The notes under the pieces: generated by a model
The model's database searches: none
What the model was told of the DNA's origin: nothing
Seen by the model: the letters and a program-made list of their open reading frames with translations, nothing else
Assembly: GCA_902798675.1 (NCBI GenBank)
Contig: CADBXQ010000081.1
Coordinates: 1-9,654, forward strand
Source: Oscillospiraceae bacterium
GTDB taxonomy: Bacteria > Bacillota > Clostridia > Oscillospirales > Ruminococcaceae
Reading direction: 5' to 3'
DNA length: 9,654 bases
Position numbers and translations under genes: made by a program
Shown: piece after piece, positions 1 through 6,609 of the stretch
Layout of the letters: the number at the start of each line of letters is the position of its first letter
Position numbering within the stretch: position 1 is the first letter of the stretch

Positions 1-23
1 AATAACATAAACAACCTAATAAA

Positions 24-1322
24 TCAAATGTTGTTCATAAAATTCAGAATCTCTCTTGCTTTTTGGACGCCAACCCCTGCAACTTGAGATATTTCTGTGA
101 TATTCGAATTTAAAAGCTCAGTTTTTGATTTAAAATGCCTTAAAATTTTAAGAGCCCTTTTTTCGCCAATTCCCGCAATTCGTGTTAATTCGAGCTCAAA
201 GCCCGTCTTTTTCCGAACATTTTTTTGATACGATATGGTGTATCTGTGGACCTCGTCTTGAATTTTAGTCAAAAGCAAGAACGCGTTTTTAAACGATGTT
301 ATCGAGATTTCTCCGCCCGAAGAACTGATTGCCCTTGTCCTGTGGCGGCTGTCTTTAACCATGCCAAAATATGCAGCAGAAAAATTCCTTTCTTGAAAAA
401 TTTCCCGAACCGCCTCAACATGGCCCTGCCCCCCGTCAATCAAAATCAAATCCGGAAGCCGCTTAAAGCTTTCGTCCTGGCCTTCGTTATAGCGCTCAAT
501 TCGCCGCGATATCATCTCCCTCATGGCTCCATAATCATTTCTAAATTTTATTGTTTTCATCTTAAATTTGCGATATAGTCTTTTTATTGGCAATCCATTC
601 TCAAAAACAACCATTCCTCCAACAATCCCCGTGTCTCCAAGGTTAGATATGTCATAGGCTTCAATCAGGAGAGGCGGCTTTTTCAGATTCAAAATCTGCG
701 CCAATTGTTGAAGAGCTTTTATCTCTTTTGTCTGATATTTTAGTTTAGATGCTAAATATTCAGTTGCATTCGAAAAAGCCATATCCAGTATTTTTTTTCT
801 CTGTCCAATTTTCGGAATCAATATTTTAGTATATTTCCCTGTTTTTTTTCGTATATATTCAGAATATAGCTCAGCATCCAATTTTTCATCAGATATTAGA
901 ATTAATTTAACAACATCATTATTTTTATTAGTATAATATCCCGCAATAAAATCTTCAACAGCGCAGTCAAAATCAGCAACATAATCGAAAATATAACTAT
1001 CCTTGTCAACAATATGCCCATTGCGAAATTTCAAAACAACAAAACAAATAACATCTTCAGCTATTGCGTGAGCTATGACGTCCATGTCCTCTTGGTCTTT
1101 CAGATATATTTTTTGGGATTGATTCACTTTTTCAATAGCATGTATTCTATTTCTGATTTTAATCGCTTTTTCAAAGTTCAGTTCCATGGCCGCCTTTTCC
1201 ATCTGCTTCTTCATCATTTCAAGGGACAAACAGCTCCCTTTTTTGAGATATTCAACGGCCTGTTCAACAATTTCCAAATATTCACTGCGCGAAACATTGC
1301 CGCAACAAACCCCAACACACCG
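24..1322 (-). pseudogene. uvrC: UvrC excinuclease, C-terminal fragment (UVR, RNase H-like, HhH) in a shifted frame
   Basis: This is the 3' part of uvrC, one frame away from the 5' fragment. UvrC similarity begins at DRCVGVCCGNVSRSEYLEIV near 1325, the end of the Cys-rich region. It continues through the UVR motif that binds UvrB (MEKAAMELNFEKAIKIRNRI) and the RNase H-like domain for the 5' incision, with Asp in EAYDISN, Asp in LILIDGGQGH and His in IQDEVHRY. It ends with two helix-hairpin-helix motifs (IAGIGEKRALKIL and VAGVGVQKAREIL). The first credible codon usable as a start is a weak TTG at 1277 with no ribosome binding site, so independent translation is doubtful. The frame is intact for over 400 codons with all catalytic residues present. 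That means either the break is recent or some recoding still yields product. The stop is TGA at 24-26; no terminator is visible before the window edge. Confidence 0.85.
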
Positions 1323-1684
1323 ATCATGACAGGAGTGATTTTGGGAAATTTTCCACTCGAAATCTTAATATAGTGATATCCTCTATCATCTTTGAGCAAA
1401 ATATTATATTTGGGACTATGTTGTTTAATTAAGCTACACTCCAAAATTAATGCTTCAAATTCAGAATCTGTCAATATAAAATCAAAATCTTCGACATGTT
1501 CAACCATTTTTCGAACCTTTTCGTTTTGAGAGGAAATATCTCTAAAATAACTGACAACCCTGTTTTTTAAAACCTTTGCTTTCCCAACATATATAACCCT
1601 ATTTTTAATATCCTTCATTATATATACTCCCGGACTGTCCGCAAGTCTGAGGGCTTTTTTTCTTAATTTTTCTAGAGTATTCAT
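1214..1684 (-). pseudogene. uvrC: UvrC excinuclease, N-terminal (GIY-YIG) fragment of a broken uvrC
   Basis: This is the 5' half of nucleotide excision repair endonuclease UvrC, which makes the 3' incision in the UvrABC system. The GIY-YIG nuclease domain is clear: the GVYIM and IYVGKAK segments, an Arg in KNRV, the catalytic-type Glu in ALILECSLIKQ, then KYNILLKDDRGY. Similarity to UvrC stops just after KFPKITPV (near 1330). The remaining roughly 38 residues are an out-of-frame reading of the next UvrC segment and end at a TGA at 1214. I place the start at the ATG at 1684 (MNTLEKLRKKAL), which fits the family and has GGGA five bases upstream; upstream in-frame GTG (1735) and ATG (1714) codons have no good ribosome binding site. 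The Cys-rich linker with the usual YFGPY segment is missing. The product probably cannot complete excision repair alone. Recognition of the family is near certain; the pseudogene status is inferred from the lesion. Confidence 0.85.
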
Positions 1685-1743
1685 AATAATCCCAATCTCC
1701 AAATTTTCAAACATAGTAATCAAATCAACGTTCACACAAATAT

Positions 1744-1771
1744 ATTATACTATAATATCAAAAAATAACAA
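1744..1771 (-). promoter_or_regulatory. Probable sigma-A promoter of uvrC
   Basis: On the minus strand a TTGTTA box (1771-1766) and a perfect TATAAT box (1749-1744) are separated by 16 bases. They lie about 60 bases upstream of the chosen uvrC start at 1684. The region is very AT-rich, so chance matches are possible. The position between the preceding gene's terminator-like hairpin and uvrC supports a real promoter. Confidence 0.5.
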
Positions 1772-1803
1772 GCCAAAAGATTCCCAGAATCACTCCGAGA
1801 ATC
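1772..1803 (-). terminator. Weak intrinsic terminator-like hairpin after the second lipase-like gene
   Basis: On the minus strand, GATTCTC (1803-1797) can pair with GGGAATC (1785-1779) in a 7-bp stem including one G-T wobble. The loop is 11 bases and is followed by TTTT and, after GGC, a further T-rich stretch. It lies just after the stop at 1811. The stem is short and the T run interrupted, so termination is likely to be partial. Confidence 0.35.
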
Positions 1804-1810
1804 AACAAAT

Positions 1811-3364
1811 TCAAAAATTATATATAATATTTTTCATTTGATTCAAATATATATCTTTTTTTGGATCTTCGTCTATAAGACATGCCAAACATATCTCAGG
1901 CTCGTGGACAGATAATATATTACTAATATTCTTGAAAAAAATATAAAAGTATCTATAATTTATGATTTTATTAAAATAAATTAGCATATCGCAAATTCCA
2001 GCTTTTAAACTTTTAATCTCTTTTGAGCTAACCTTCCTCGAAGGATCAATTTTGCTTTGCTTTCTATTGTAGTCAACAAATATATCATCACAAATTTTTC
2101 TAACACTTTCTATAAATTTCGACCTGCTAAAAATTATTTTAAAAAACAAGTTAAATTTTGAATATCTTCGATTAAACATCTTCGACATTGATCTGCTAAA
2201 ATCCTCATCACCCACACAAAGTTCGATTAAACGCGAAATTGTTTTCTCACATCTAAAATATGCCATTCTCAAGCCATGCATATTTTTGCCAAAACGTTTC
2301 TTGAAATCATTATTTTGACCACTAAAAAAACAATGGGCACACATTTTAAGAAATTGATCCACAAACTTAGACTGTGTGCTTATATCTTTGGAAAATAAAT
2401 TAAACCCATATGCCCGGAATCTATCAGCCTTATAGTCAACGCCTGAATCGCCAAAAACTTTAAAACACATCTTAGACAAAATTCGCTTCACTCGACATAT
2501 ATCAGCCTCTTTTCCCCCTTTAAGAAGCCTGTGGTCAACGCCGGGCCGAGAAAATCCCCAACATTTAACCGGAATCTTCGTCACATAATCATTATCGTTA
2601 ATCACGTTATGTATATTGAAATATTTTCTACTATATCTATTATTTGTGATATGAAATCCCTTGGGTGAGGCAAATGTATAAACGTATATGTCTCCTTTAT
2701 TTATTGATATATTTTTGTTATAGTTGGAAAAACCTTGCTTACGCTCACATATATCACAATAATCATTATATAATTTACCAACCAGTCCTGCAACAGCGCC
2801 TCCTCTGCTCCATCCAACTATCCAAAATTTTACACAACCATCGACATTATTCGTCTTATTAATATATTCATCAACAAATTTTTTAACAATATTTGCAGCC
2901 CGATTAAAGCCATTGTGGTTTCCTCTAGGCCCAGCCTGCATATTATTTCCCCACTCAGCTTCATATCCAACGCTTCGAATGACTATTGGGATTAAAGTGT
3001 ATGCTTTTCCACACACATCTATTTTTTTATGTCCAGTCGCAACACCTATTGTTTTGAGGGTTGGCTTTTTTCTAAAATCCGAGTTAACCCTAATGTCTTT
3101 AAAACCCAATTCTCTCAGCAATAAATTCACATTTTTACTTTGATTTTCATAACAAACCGCGCCATTGTCAAATGTCTTACAAGGATATGTCGAAATGACC
3201 AAACAAAGTGACATGGTCGCAAGACTGGCATTATATCTATTAGCAGAATTTTCAAAATATTTGTCACTATAAACATACGCAAATTTATTAAAACGTTGAG
3301 TTCCCTTTTGAAAAGTTCCAATCAAAAATTCACGACCCGCATTATCCAAACTGCTCTTTTGCAT
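1811..3364 (-). CDS. Lipase-like alpha/beta hydrolase paralog lacking a signal peptide
   Basis: This 517-residue protein is the second of two adjacent paralogs. The hydrolase core is marked by GWSRGGAVAGL, with a GxSxG nucleophile elbow and probable nucleophile Ser186. Further conserved parts are EWGNNM...GNHNGF before it, IHNVINDNDYVTK (acidic candidates Asp257/Asp259) and CWGFSRPGVDH after it. A mostly helical C-terminal region ends in HEPEICLACLIDEDP, whose His487 is a candidate catalytic His. The layout resembles lipase class 3/Mbeg1-like proteins of gut Firmicutes, which are usually exported; the substrate cannot be read from sequence. The start is firm: TAGGAGG lies 13 bases upstream of the ATG and an in-frame TAG stop precedes it. 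Unlike its neighbour it begins MQKSSLDNAG, with no hydrophobic leader, so it would stay in the cytoplasm unless exported another way. Conservation with the upstream copy is roughly two thirds by eye. Confidence 0.8.
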   Translation of the reverse strand: MQKSSLDNAGREFLIGTFQKGTQRFNKFAYVYSDKYFENSANRYNASLATMSLCLVISTYPCKTFDNGAVCYENQSKNVNLLLRELGFKDIRVNSDFRKKPTLKTIGVATGHKKIDVCGKAYTLIPIVIRSVGYEAEWGNNMQAGPRGNHNGFNRAANIVKKFVDEYINKTNNVDGCVKFWIVGWSRGGAVAGLVGKLYNDYCDICERKQGFSNYNKNISINKGDIYVYTFASPKGFHITNNRYSRKYFNIHNVINDNDYVTKIPVKCWGFSRPGVDHRLLKGGKEADICRVKRILSKMCFKVFGDSGVDYKADRFRAYGFNLFSKDISTQSKFVDQFLKMCAHCFFSGQNNDFKKRFGKNMHGLRMAYFRCEKTISRLIELCVGDEDFSRSMSKMFNRRYSKFNLFFKIIFSRSKFIESVRKICDDIFVDYNRKQSKIDPSRKVSSKEIKSLKAGICDMLIYFNKIINYRYFYIFFKNISNILSVHEPEICLACLIDEDPKKDIYLNQMKNIIYNF

Positions 3365-3412
3365 ATCAATCTCAACCTCCTATGTCAACACTACTATATA
3401 CACATATATTTA

Positions 3413-3441
3413 ATTATATCATAAAAGCATTTGCTTGCATA
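3413..3441 (-). promoter_or_regulatory. Probable promoter of the leaderless lipase-like gene
   Basis: A TATAAT box (3418-3413, minus strand) sits in the block TTTTATGATATAATTAA, which is shared exactly with the promoter of the upstream paralog. The expected -35 position (3441-3436, TATGCA) matches poorly. The inferred start of transcription near 3406 gives a leader of about 40 bases. The long palindrome of the paralog's promoter is not present here; only a short ATATATGTGTATAT element remains. Confidence 0.5.
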
Positions 3442-3510
3442 TACATATCAACAAATTTTTATGTTTCTTTACATTTTTATTCACATAACTTGCATTTTTT
3501 TGTGCAATTT

Positions 3511-3549
3511 GTCAAAATAAAAAACTCCACGCGCTAAACGTGAAGTTTT
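3511..3549 (-). terminator. Intrinsic terminator of the secreted lipase-like gene (repeat copy 1)
   Basis: On the minus strand AACTTCACG (3547-3539) pairs with CGTGGAGTT (3531-3523) around the loop TTTAGCG, with one T-G wobble. Two more A-T pairs extend the stem, and it is followed by TTTTTTATTTT. It lies 33 bases past the stop at 3582. A near-identical hairpin is found at 5391-5426, so the element is part of the duplicated cassette. Confidence 0.75.
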
Positions 3550-3581
3550 ATTTATGTAAATTATTTTAAACTTATATTAAT

Positions 3582-5234
3582 TTAAAAACTATATATCATA
3601 TTTTCCATTTGATTCAAATATATATATTTATTTGGATCTTCGTCTATAAGGCTTGCCAAACATATTTCAGGTTCGTGTGAAGACACTATATTGTCAAGAT
3701 TTTTTAAAAAAATATAAAAATACCTATAATTTGAGATTTTATTAAAACAAATTAGCATATCGCAAATTCCAGCCTTTAAACTTTTCAGCTCCTGTGCGCT
3801 AATTTTCTTTTCAGGATCGGCTTTTAAATTATATTCCTCAAAAACATCGTCGCAAATTTCCATAACGCTATTTTTTAATGCAGAATTGCTAAAAACTGCC
3901 TTGAAAAACAAACCAAATTTTGAATATTTTTTGTTGAGCACAGAGTCTATCGATCTAATAAAATCTTCATCAGAAAGCAAAAGCTCAATTAAGCGAGAAA
4001 TTGTTTGCTCATGCTTAAAATATGCCATTCGCAGACCCTTCATATCTTTACTAAAAAAGTTCTTAAAATTATTATTTCGGCCATCAAATAAACAACTGGC
4101 AAACATTTTGAGAAATTCATCTAAAAATTTAGACTGAGTGCTTATGGCATTAGAAAACCAGTTAAATCCATATGTCTTAAACCGGTCGGCCTTATATTCA
4201 ACCACTGAATCTCCATAAACATTAACACACATAATTGACAAAATTTTTTTGACCCGGCAAATGTCTTGCTGATTTTTGTCTTTAAGCAGCTTATGATCAA
4301 CGCCGGGTCTTGCAAACCCCCAACATTTGACCGCAAGCTTTGTCGCAAAATCGTCATCATTAATTATATTATGAATATTCGAATATTTTCCACTAAAGTC
4401 CTCACTTGAAATGTCAAGTCCTTTCGGTGATTCAAATGTATATGTATAGATATCATCTTTATTTATTGATATATTTTTATTATAGTTGAAAAAATCCGCC
4501 TCACGCTCACATATATCACAATAATCGTTATATAGTTTACCAACAAGTCCAGCAACCGCGCCTCCCCTACTATATCCAACTATCCAAAATTTTATATTCC
4601 CTTGAATATCATTCGTCTTATTAATATATTCATCAACAAATTTTTTAACACTATCTGCAGCATAACTAAAGCCAACGTGGTTTCCCTTGGCGCCGATGAG
4701 CATATTATTTGCCCATTCAAGTCCATAATATCCTCCCCGAATAACTATTGGAATTAAGGTGTATGATTTTCCACACACATCTATTTTTTTGTGTCCCGTC
4801 GCAACACCTATTGTTTTTGAATTCGGCTTTTTTCTAAAATCCGAGTTCACCCTAATGTCTTTAAATCCCAATTCTCTCAGCAACAAATTCACGTTTTTAC
4901 TTTGATTTTTATAATTTATTCTATTATATTTGGTGTCTTTGCGTGAAAAAGAAGAAATATCTAAACAAAGCGACATGGTTGCAAGAGCGGGATTATATTC
5001 ACTTGCAGAATTTTCAAAATATTTATCGCTATAGACATACGCAAACCGATTAAAATGTTCACTGCTTTTTTGAAAAGTTCCAGAAATTTGCTCAAAACAG
5101 CAACTATTCAAGCCGCCTTGCTGTATATAAAACGCAGCTTTAACCTCCCCTCCAATAAATATTGTCAAAACTTGAGTCAAAGATATAATGACAGATAATA
5201 AATAACAAATTGATGTCTTAAATAATCTGCTCAT
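3582..5234 (-). CDS. Secreted lipase-like alpha/beta hydrolase (first of two tandem paralogs)
   Basis: This is a 550-residue protein with an N-terminal signal peptide: basic MSRLFK, a hydrophobic stretch at about residues 9-27, and a likely cleavage site after VKA near residue 33. The mature part carries the hydrolase core with GYSRGGAVAGL (Ser222 as probable nucleophile), preceded by IRGGYYGLEWANNM...GNHVGF and followed by IHNIINDDDFATK (acidic candidates Asp293-295) and CWGFARPGVDH. The C-terminal region is helical and ends in HEPEICLASLIDEDP, where His520 may complete the triad. These features match exported lipase class 3/Mbeg1-like proteins of Clostridia; actual lipase or esterase activity is inference. 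GGGGGGAG lies six bases before the ATG. It has its own promoter, a palindromic control site and a terminator, so it is probably transcribed alone. The reading frame is clean. The gene looks more AT-rich than the ribosomal operon to its right, as does its paralog. Confidence 0.85.
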   Translation of the reverse strand: MSRLFKTSICYLLSVIISLTQVLTIFIGGEVKAAFYIQQGGLNSCCFEQISGTFQKSSEHFNRFAYVYSDKYFENSASEYNPALATMSLCLDISSFSRKDTKYNRINYKNQSKNVNLLLRELGFKDIRVNSDFRKKPNSKTIGVATGHKKIDVCGKSYTLIPIVIRGGYYGLEWANNMLIGAKGNHVGFSYAADSVKKFVDEYINKTNDIQGNIKFWIVGYSRGGAVAGLVGKLYNDYCDICEREADFFNYNKNISINKDDIYTYTFESPKGLDISSEDFSGKYSNIHNIINDDDFATKLAVKCWGFARPGVDHKLLKDKNQQDICRVKKILSIMCVNVYGDSVVEYKADRFKTYGFNWFSNAISTQSKFLDEFLKMFASCLFDGRNNNFKNFFSKDMKGLRMAYFKHEQTISRLIELLLSDEDFIRSIDSVLNKKYSKFGLFFKAVFSNSALKNSVMEICDDVFEEYNLKADPEKKISAQELKSLKAGICDMLICFNKISNYRYFYIFLKNLDNIVSSHEPEICLASLIDEDPNKYIYLNQMENMIYSF

Positions 5235-5257
5235 TTTAATCTCCCCCCTATCAAAGC

Positions 5258-5293
5258 ATTAATAATATATACATTAATGTATATATTATTAAT
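5258..5293. repeat. Perfect 36-bp palindrome over the lipase-like promoter (candidate operator)
   Basis: The 36 bases read identically on both strands, with the centre ACATTAATGT between 5275 and 5276. The right end (5292-5293) overlaps the -10 box of the gene starting at 5234, and the palindrome covers the expected transcription start. That geometry fits a repressor operator. It is composed almost wholly of A and T, so a cruciform-prone remnant is the alternative. The promoter of the paralog lacks most of it. Confidence 0.6.
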
Positions 5294-5320
5294 TATATCA
5301 TAAAATTATTTATTTGTACA
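5292..5320 (-). promoter_or_regulatory. Promoter of the secreted lipase-like gene
   Basis: On the minus strand TGTACA (5320-5315), a 17-base spacer and TATAAT (5297-5292) form a good sigma-A type promoter. Transcription would start near 5285 and give a leader of about 50 bases containing GGGGGGAG before the ATG at 5234. The -10 block matches that of the downstream paralog. Confidence 0.6.
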
Positions 5321-5390
5321 TAAAATTTATACATTTTTATTTAATTTCGTATGTATTAACAAATATATGATATTATTTTTGTGCACTTTT

Positions 5391-5426
5391 AAAAAATAAA
5401 AAACTCCACGCCCTAAACGCGAAGTT
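5391..5426 (-). terminator. Intrinsic terminator after the HPr gene (repeat copy 2)
   Basis: On the minus strand AACTTCGCG (5426-5418) pairs with CGTGGAGTT (5410-5402) around the loop TTTAGGG, including two G-T wobbles. It is followed by TTTTTTATTTTTT. It should end transcripts coming from the HPr gene, about 185 bases upstream, and insulate the lipase-like promoter. Sequence and flanks (TTTAAAATAATT before the stem) match the copy at 3511-3549. Confidence 0.7.
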
Positions 5427-5612
5427 CCTATTCGTGTGAATTATTTTAAACTATCACCCGGACAAAAAATAATAAAATATAATTATGAACTAGACATGTA
5501 TAAAATATGAACAATTCTTTATATATCACAACAGAGTAAAATCACACATAAAGCCAAAAACTCAACCCAATAAAACTAAAACCAGGCCAAATCACTCACA
5601 CACACGTTATCC
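5427..5612. other. Non-coding stretch between the HPr gene and the duplicated cassette
   Basis: This AT-rich sequence has no convincing reading frame, hairpin or promoter. Only its left end (5427 to about 5452, TTTAAAATAATT on the minus strand) repeats in front of the other terminator copy, which marks the approximate edge of the duplicated unit. The rest is probably the untranslated tail of the ffh-HPr transcript or decayed sequence. Confidence 0.4.
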
Positions 5613-5876
5613 TTATTGTTTAAATCCACTCTCAATCAACTCAACCAAAGCCGCCAACGCTTTATCTTCGTCCTTTCCATTCGCAACAATCACCACCTTA
5701 TCGCCAGCAACCACTCCGATCGACAAAATGCCCAACAAACTTTTGGCATTAACACGCCGATCATCCCTCTCAAGCCAAATCGAAGATTGAAATTCATTGG
5801 CCCTTTTTATGAAAAAAGTGGCAAACTTGGAATGAAGCCCAACTTCATTTTTTACAACAACTTCTTTACGACACAT
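5613..5876 (-). CDS. HPr-family phosphocarrier protein with altered active-site loop
   Basis: This 87-residue HPr-fold protein would carry phosphate from Enzyme I to sugar EIIA domains at His15, and serve as a regulatory target of HPr kinase at Ser46. His15 is present in EVGLHSKFATFF and Ser46 in VNAKSLLGILSIGV, at the canonical numbers. The usual HARP loop reads HSKF, so the normally conserved Arg17 and Pro18 are Lys and Phe, which may weaken phosphotransfer. The text KNEVGL...FFIKRANEFQSSIW resembles the HPr-like proteins encoded beside whiA in Clostridia more than classical PtsH, so I leave the symbol empty. TGGGG lies about nine bases before the ATG, a weak site. The gene begins 40 bases after trmD and probably shares its transcript. 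Family membership is firm; whether it works in the PTS or only in regulation is open. Confidence 0.88.
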   Translation of the reverse strand: MCRKEVVVKNEVGLHSKFATFFIKRANEFQSSIWLERDDRRVNAKSLLGILSIGVVAGDKVVIVANGKDEDKALAALVELIESGFKQ

Positions 5877-5916
5877 ATGAATAACCCCACACTAAGCCTA
5901 AAATATACCAATAAAA

Positions 5917-6609
5917 TCAAAAACTATTTACCAAAATATCCGGTCTCTTTCTTAAAGTTGCCTCGAATGATTTCCTGTCCTGCCAGCTTTTTATGTTGGA
6001 ATGATTGCCAGACAAAAGAACTTCTGGAACCTTTCTGCCACGCCAAACCGCAGGCCTTGTATACTGAGGATATTCCAACAACCCGTCAAAATGACTCTCA
6101 TTTTCAAAACAATCAGGAGACGCCAAAACCCCCGGCAACAACCTAACAACAGCATCCACAACCACCAAAGCAGACAACTCTCCACCGGTTAGTATGTAGT
6201 CGCCAATTGAAATCTCTTCATCAACTATCTCGTCAAGGACACGCTGATCAACTCCCTCATAGTGCCCGCATATCAAAAACACCATTCCATCAAACCGAGA
6301 CAACTCCAAGGCCTTTCTTTGATTGAAAGTTTTCCCCTGAGGCGAAAGATACACAACGCGCAGCTTGTCTGGGAATTTAGAACGAACAAACTCATAACAA
6401 CGAAACACAGGATCCGCCTGAATGATCATGCCCCTTCCGCCACCATAGGGCATATCATCAACTCTTTTATGTTTATCCGTGGTAAAATCGCGTATATTAT
6501 GAATTTCAACTGAAACCAAACCCTGATTCTGAGCCCTGCCCAAAATACTATAATGCAAAACAGACCCACACATATCAGGAAAAAGCGTCGCAATACCAAA
6601 CCTAAGCAT
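5917..6609 (-). CDS. trmD: tRNA (guanine37-N1)-methyltransferase TrmD
   Basis: TrmD transfers a methyl group from S-adenosylmethionine to N1 of G37 in tRNAs, which prevents +1 frameshifting. The 230-residue protein is a complete SPOUT-class enzyme. Visible motifs are FGIATLFPDM at the start, DFTTDKHKRVDDMPYGGGRGM, YLSPQGKTF, and the trefoil-knot cofactor site GHYEGVDQRV plus SIGDYILTGGELSA. RLLPGVL contains the family Arg (156), and ESHFDGLLEYPQYTRP contains the catalytic-type Asp (175). I chose the ATG at 6609: it gives the family's usual MLRF-type start, has GGAAGG eight bases upstream, and overlaps the rimM stop by eight bases, suggesting translational coupling. An upstream in-frame start at 6654 would lie deep inside rimM. 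The C-terminus at NSF is slightly short, without the tail seen in some bacteria. rplS, the usual next gene, is absent. Confidence 0.95.
   Translation of the reverse strand: MLRFGIATLFPDMCGSVLHYSILGRAQNQGLVSVEIHNIRDFTTDKHKRVDDMPYGGGRGMIIQADPVFRCYEFVRSKFPDKLRVVYLSPQGKTFNQRKALELSRFDGMVFLICGHYEGVDQRVLDEIVDEEISIGDYILTGGELSALVVVDAVVRLLPGVLASPDCFENESHFDGLLEYPQYTRPAVWRGRKVPEVLLSGNHSNIKSWQDRKSFEATLRKRPDILVNSF

Noticed and set aside
225..578. Plus-strand open frame opposite uvrC
   Set aside because: It is a shadow of the uvrC coding strand with no ribosome binding site and no recognisable protein features.
1490..3194. TTCGACA/TGTCGAA sequences resembling Spo0A boxes (near 1490, 2181 and 3188)
   Set aside because: All three lie inside coding regions of uvrC or the lipase-like gene, not at promoters, and a 7-base match is expected by chance.
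3127..3321. Minus-strand open frame inside the leaderless lipase-like gene, and a similar one at 4142-4360
   Set aside because: They are out-of-frame readings of the two hydrolase genes; the main frames are strongly conserved between the paralogs.
1811..5450. Transposon or phage origin for the duplicated lipase-like region
   Set aside because: No transposase, integrase, terminal inverted repeats or tRNA-linked attachment site is visible; a local tandem duplication explains the pattern.
5613..5876. Idea that HPr and uvrC are near each other as a collapsed remnant of the clostridial uvrC-rapZ-yvcK-whiA-HPr cluster
   Set aside because: Here HPr is upstream of uvrC in transcription order, the reverse of that cluster, so simple loss of the genes between does not explain it.
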